A stretch of 64,000 bases of DNA from Diphasiastrum complanatum (lineage: Eukaryota > Streptophyta > Lycopodiopsida > Lycopodiales > Lycopodiaceae): contig CM055103.1 in assembly GCA_029204225.1 (NCBI GenBank), positions 40,061,323 through 40,125,322 on the forward strand. The letters are read 5' to 3'. The notes beneath the pieces were generated by a model, which searched no databases, had not been told where the DNA came from, and was given only the letters and a program-made list of their open reading frames with translations. This document shows, piece after piece, positions 59,160 through 64,000 of the stretch (the first letter of the stretch is position 1; each line of letters starts with the position of its first letter). The position numbers and the translations under genes were made by a program.

Positions 59160-61848
59160 GATATTCTTACCAGCTAGCAAGTCTGCATCTAAGAACCTGA
59201 TATCAGTCTTTAAGATAACTGAGGAGGGCTACATTGTAACGTTTTCTTCTGAACAATGTACAATCTTTGATGAAAATACTACTCTGACTACGTGTAGTAG
59301 AGTCGGAAATCTATATGTACTCTCTGACTCAGTCGCATTAGCTAGTATCTCAAATGAAAATGTGAATGATCAAGCTTTATTGTGGCATGGTTGATTTGGA
59401 CATGTGAATGCAAGATCACATTCTTATATGCGTTGTAATAATGTAGTTGATGGATTGTGTTTCCCTCTTTCATTAGATAGGAAATCATTTTTTTGTGAAT
59501 CTTGCATCTATGGCAAACACTCTAGAAGCAAATTTCCCAAAACACACTTTGTCAAAGCAAAGCACGTATTAGATCTTGTACATATCGGTCTTTGTGGTCC
59601 AATACCAACTCCATCCTTAGGAGATGCACTCTATTTTATCACCTTCATAAATGATTATTCTAGATGGTTTTTGTAAAACATAAATATGAAGCCTTTGAAT
59701 GCTTCAAAAATTCAAGGCCATGGCTGAGACCCAAACATCTTACAAGGTGAAAGCACTCCGAAATGATGGTGACAATGAATACATCTCCAACGAGATGTCC
59801 GACTATTTGGTTGAACATGGCATTCGAAGACAATTTACAACCTCATATTCACCTCAGCAAAATGGGATTGCAGAAAGGAAGAATCGAACGCTTCTCAACT
59901 CAGCCAAATCTATGCTACATCAGGCACACCTATCTGCGAAGTTTTGGGCAGAAGCTACTGCCATAGCCTGTTACGTGCAAAACAAATCCAACACAAAAGC
60001 CGTTAACAGCGAGACTCCTTATGAAGTATGGCATGGACACAAACCTAGTGTCATCCATTTAAAGATCTTTGGTTGTATATGTTTTGTTCATGTTCCTAAA
60101 CAACTTAGGAAGAAACTGGATCATAGGACAAATAAATGCATTTTCATTGGCTATCTTGATGAACATAAAGCTTATAAAGTTTATGATCCATCCACCAATG
60201 TAGCATTTGTTTAAAGGGATGTAGTCTTCAAGGAAGATACGTTCTATGACTTCAAACAGCCACCAATAAAAGATGTTGTGTCATTTCATCCTATTTTACG
60301 TAGCATAGAGTCTTCCAACCACAATGTTTCTTCTATGGAACCTGCAGCTACAGCTACAGAAGAAGAGCAGATGACAATACCTATCACCAGACCAGACCAA
60401 GCTAGCTCGAGAAGATCTGGACAAACTCAAGAAGAAGCACCATCGCATTTTGGTCAACCGAATATTCGCAAATTCTCACAGATCCGAACAATTCCTGAGA
60501 GGTATACACCTCAGTCTTTCTAGACTTCTCAAGAAAACCAGAGATCCTAGCCAAAACAATTAACTCCAAGGATCTTGTGAAGTGGCAAGAAGCTATGGAA
60601 AGCGAGTACAACTCACTTTTGGCGAACCAGACCTGGACACTGGTCGACTTCTCCACTCACAAGAGAGTTATCAACAACAAGTGGGTCTTCAAGAAGAAGA
60701 TCAACTCTGATGGTTCCATCGCAAAATAGAAAGCATGGCTAGTGGCTAAAGGATTCACTCAAGTCCAAGGAGTGGATTATCGAGAAATTTTCAATCCTGT
60801 TGTCAAAATGCAGTCAATCAGGACCCCTGATTAAATTAGCAGCTGCGAAAGATCTCGAGATGCATCAAATGGATGTCAAGACATCATTTCTCAATGACTA
60901 CGTCGAAGAGGAATTGTATACCTTCCAGCCAGAAGGATTCGGAGTCAAGGGCCAAGAGCACAAAGTGTGCAAGCTGCACAAAGCAATCTACGGTTTGAAA
61001 CAGGTCGCAAGGGCATGGCTCGAAAGAATCAACTCTTATCTTATTCAATTGGATTTTGTCAACAATTTAGTTGATTGCAATGTTTATTCCAAGCATATAG
61101 GTGCCAATTAAGTTCACATAGCTCTTTACGTAGATGATGCATTTATTTTGTCTAATATAGTTCTACTGCACACTACTAAGAGTGATCTGTCAAATGAATT
61201 TGACATGACTGATTTAGGCACTGTTCATTCTTTATTAGGAATTCACATTACTAGAAATAGACTTCAGAAGATCTATCTTAGCCAGCAAAAATATCTAGAG
61301 AATGTTGTAGAAAAATTTCACATGTCTGATTGCAAACCGATTGATACACCAATGGATTCAAGTATTGTGTTGACTAAACCTTCTTGTGCAGACACTGAAA
61401 GTAAAGTACTCGACTTAGTGAAGTATCCTTTTCATTCACTGATCGGATCTTTGATGTATGCCATGCTATGCACTAGACCAGATTTAGCATACACTGTTAG
61501 CACGTTAAGTCAATTCATGTCTAATCCTAGGATCTCTCATTGGAAAGCATTAAAAAGAGTCATGAAATATATTCAAGGACGTTTAAATCACATTTTATGT
61601 TATGATGGAAATGCTATCGACCCACTCGTCCTATGAGGCTACTCCGACTCATATTGGAGAGGAAATGCCTCAACCATAAATCCACTTCTGGGTTTTGTTT
61701 CCTTCTAGCAGGGGGGACCAATTTCGCGGAACTCAAGAAAGCAGAAATCAGTCGTGCTTTCTTCAACCGAAGCAGAGTACATCACAACATGCCAAGCTTC
61801 AAAAGAAGCCATATGGATCAGGTTATTACTTCACATTTGCATTACGCT
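59160..61848 (+). mobile_element. Ty1/copia pol relic, protease end to RNase H
   Basis: Order: KNLISVFKITEEGYIVTF (protease end), pre-integrase HVNARS...CESCIYGKHSRSKFP, integrase YFITFINDYSR (59630-59660) and YSPQQNGIAERKNR with FWAEA (59850-59950), FGCICFVHVPKQLRKKLD. RT has WQEAMESEYNSLLANQTWTL, HQMDVKTSFLN, YGLKQVARAW and ALYVDDAFILS, then DLGTVHSLLGIHITR. RNase H has TRPDLAYTVSTLSQFMSNP, SSTEAEYITTCQASKEAIW. Stops at 59392, 59674, 60212, 60728 and others plus frameshifts. At about 61849 it changes to LTR-like sequence. Confidence 0.9.
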
Positions 61849-62043
61849 CAATTCAATGCTACTTCTGATCAGATCACGGATGTCAATGACTCCTTACTAT
61901 CTGATCAGACGATGGCTGTCTTTGACGCCTAAGGAACTTGCATTGATCATTTTATATTCTGAACTGAACTTCATTATGAATCTGATTTATAGTAATACCA
62001 AACCTCTTCTAATCTCTTTGATGGACTGTACTCATTTTTATTT
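61849..62043 (+). mobile_element. Copia LTR U5-type fragment inside the pol 3' end
   Basis: Shares GATCAGA, ATGACTCCTTA, CGATGGCTGTCTTTGACGCC and TTCTGAACTGAACTTC with the reverse complement of 56835-57005. It is joined directly to RNase H coding DNA and lacks the last bases of the LTR end. Confidence 0.7.
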
Positions 62044-62544
62044 GGGTATGAATTAATTTTTTAGATCCTGTGAGTGAGAACACATTGCGGTGGCCCAAGG
62101 GACCGCAACGGACCGCAAGGAGCCTCCTTGTGGCTCCCTTGAGGTCGACAGCCCACCTGCATAGCACACCGACATGCCAAGTGATTCTAGAAAAAAAAAA
62201 ACAAACAAACAAAGAAAATATGTTTGCCAAGGCAATTTTTCTTTTTTGAATCACTTGCCACACCGGCGTGCCAAGTGATTTAGTCAAAAAAAAAAAAAAT
62301 TCTTTTTGTAGCACAAGCTATTCTTCAATTTTTTTTTTGTTGGGATTTCATTATGGCATTTTTAACTATGTGCCAAACCACAATTCTTATTAATAAACAT
62401 TCAAGTAGTGGCATAAAAAAGATAGCACACCATGTGCTATCTTTGTATTGACTCATGGCAAGAAAGAAACTTACAAAACTTGCAAAAAATTTAATCGCAA
62501 AATGGCTCTCTCATGTATGCCATGATTATTGGCTCTCTCATGTA
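62044..62544. other. No gene recognised; short repeats
   Basis: TGCCAAGTGATT occurs at about 62174 and 62270 next to A-runs; GC-rich CCGCAA words at 62090-62130 resemble those at 58080-58200. Confidence 0.4.
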
Positions 62545-63104
62545 TGTCATGATTTGTACTAGACCTGACATTGCTTATTCACGCCGATATAGGTCAAATT
62601 CAGGTTTCATTCATTAGAAAACTCTATTTGGAGTTATTCAATACTCGTAGTGGATAGAAAATTATTGCATATGTTATGGTAAAAATTTGAGTGAGGATTC
62701 AAATACCATGTTAATTTTCTTCAAGGTTTTATAGATGCAGATTCTTCGACAGAGGCTAAATACATTTTTGCTACAAATGTTGCAAAGGAAACTATCTAAT
62801 TAAGGCATCTATTGTCAGACATTGATCTTTGTCAGTTACAAGCTACTTCCATTATCAGCGACAATTAGAGTAAAATTGCTTTATCTATTAATCCCAAGTA
62901 TCATTCTCAGAGCAAGCACATTGAGATAAAATATCATTTTGTTAGAGACAAAGTACTCAACATGGAGATCATTTTAATTTTTTCAGATCATAGTTCATGG
63001 TAGCAGATATATTTACAAAGGCATTGGCATTCAACGATCATTCGAAGTTTAGCAATATGCTCAACTTAACACCTCGATTTTTGAGAGTTCACATTAAGGG
63101 GGAG
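62545..63104 (+). mobile_element. Ty1/copia pol 3' end and polypurine tract
   Basis: MICTRPDIAYS (about 62550), then in broken frames KIALSINPKYHSQSKHIEIK and YHFVRDKVLNMEI, the RNase H end. A polypurine tract TAAGGGGGAG at 63095-63104 precedes an LTR start. Confidence 0.8.
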
Positions 63105-63230
63105 TGTTAGATTTGACAGGTATCGAGAACATCTATAGAAATACATGCAAGCAGTTTTAAATTGGGATTATCAAACAAATTCGAATCATCCAAACGTTGA
63201 TAGATTTTCAAGAGTTCCAAACTCAACTAG
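63105..63230 (+). mobile_element. Copia LTR start, truncated
   Basis: TGTTAGATTTGACAGG directly follows the polypurine tract. After roughly 125 bases the sequence changes to coding DNA of another copia copy, so only the U3 start remains. The exact right border is not clear. Confidence 0.6.
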
Positions 63231-64000
63231 AATATATTTAGCTCTCTAAAAATCAAAGGCAAAGGAACAGTCATCATCAGATTTGATGATGGTTCATCTC
63301 GACTTATTGAGAATATTTTGTTTGGTTCAACTTTGACCAAGAACTTACTATTTGTTTGTCAAATTGCCGATCAATGCCACACTGTCAAATTCGATGCAGA
63401 TCAATGCCTCCTTCGAGACAATAACTTGAACATTTTGGGGTCAAAGGGTATAGAGATGGCCATCTCTATACATTAAGTCATGAATGTGCGCTCACCTCTT
63501 AGAAATTTTTTTATGTCTACACCTTCATTCGACAAGAACGTTCTATGGCACCAATGCCATGGACATCTGCATATGAGAACCATCACTTATATGTTCTACA
63601 ACAAACTTGTCGAAGGCTTAGACATAAACAAGTCCTCACTAACACAGACTTGTGAGACTTGTATTATTGGCAAGCATGCAAGGTTAAGATTTCCCAAAGG
63701 CCAAGCTCATAGAGCTAAAGGCATTTGGATCTTATTCACTACAATCTCTATGGCCCGATGCAAACTACATCATGCGATGGATCGATGTATTTCATTACAT
63801 TTATTGATGATTATTCTCGAAGAACTACTGTCATTTTCATCAAGAACAAATAGTAAACATATTTGTGTTTCCAACAATTCAGATGACTATTTGAAAATCA
63901 GACAGGAAGAAAAATCAAAGCTCTACGCACAAATGTAATGCATTAGTAAGTTGTGCGAGAGTTCCCAAGTTTTGAGTAAACATACAAGGAAAATTGGAAT
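63231..64000 (+). mobile_element. Ty1/copia fragment, protease end to integrase
   Basis: IIRFDDGSSRLIENILFGST and LTKNLLFVCQIADQ (protease to pre-integrase), then LWHQCHGHLHMRTITYM, NKLVEGLDI, CETCIIGKHARLRFPKG (63545-63700). Integrase continues in a shifted frame, where the MYFITFIDDYSRRTT-like part is near 63785. Cut by the window end. Confidence 0.85.

Overview
The window is nuclear DNA of a land plant. The evidence is two spliced genes of plant-specific protein families, A+T-rich intergenic DNA packed with decayed Ty1/copia and Ty3/gypsy retrotransposons, L1-type LINEs, hAT transposon relics, and many long (CT)n/(GA)n arrays. The ~11.9 kb intron filled with transposons suggests a large, repeat-rich genome. 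I cannot name the species.

Genes. (1) A DUF863-family gene on the + strand has coding exons at 10016-10894 and 11726-14779; its first coding exon was not found. (2) A plant RanBP2-type zinc-finger gene of the OZ/VAR3 family on the + strand has exons at 37123-38357, 38809-38926, 50809-51164, 51561-51659 and 51785-52580. It encodes a predicted 867-aa organelle-targeted protein with two zinc fingers, an acidic stretch and a Gly/Arg-rich tail. Its second intron (38927-50808) holds LINE, hAT and gypsy relics. The two genes are about 22 kb apart and show no sign of working together.

Layout. 1-4.5 kb: gypsy pol relics on both strands. 6.4-7.0 kb: hAT transposase relic. 7.7-8.4 kb: a tandem duplication with a TATA-like box in each copy; the first copy carries a hAT-type MITE and the second shows the empty site. 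10-14.8 kb: DUF863 gene. 18-25 kb: nested copia elements, then a gypsy integrase fragment. 28.4-30.5 kb: two inverted LTRs meeting at a full-length copy of a tRNA-Asp-like primer. 31.4-33 kb: copia relics. 33.07-33.95 kb: an LTR-like block with four hairpins of conserved loop and differing stems. 33.9-35.8 kb: gypsy pol relic with a 427-bp tandem duplication. 37.1-52.6 kb: zinc-finger gene. 55-64 kb: copia fragments in both orientations.

The transposon open frames are broken by stops and frameshifts, so I treat them as relics. The most unusual items are the LTR-tRNA-LTR palindrome, the four-hairpin array, the MITE with its internal empty-site control, and the symmetric zinc-finger exon. All calls come from reading the sequence and recalled family knowledge; no search was run.
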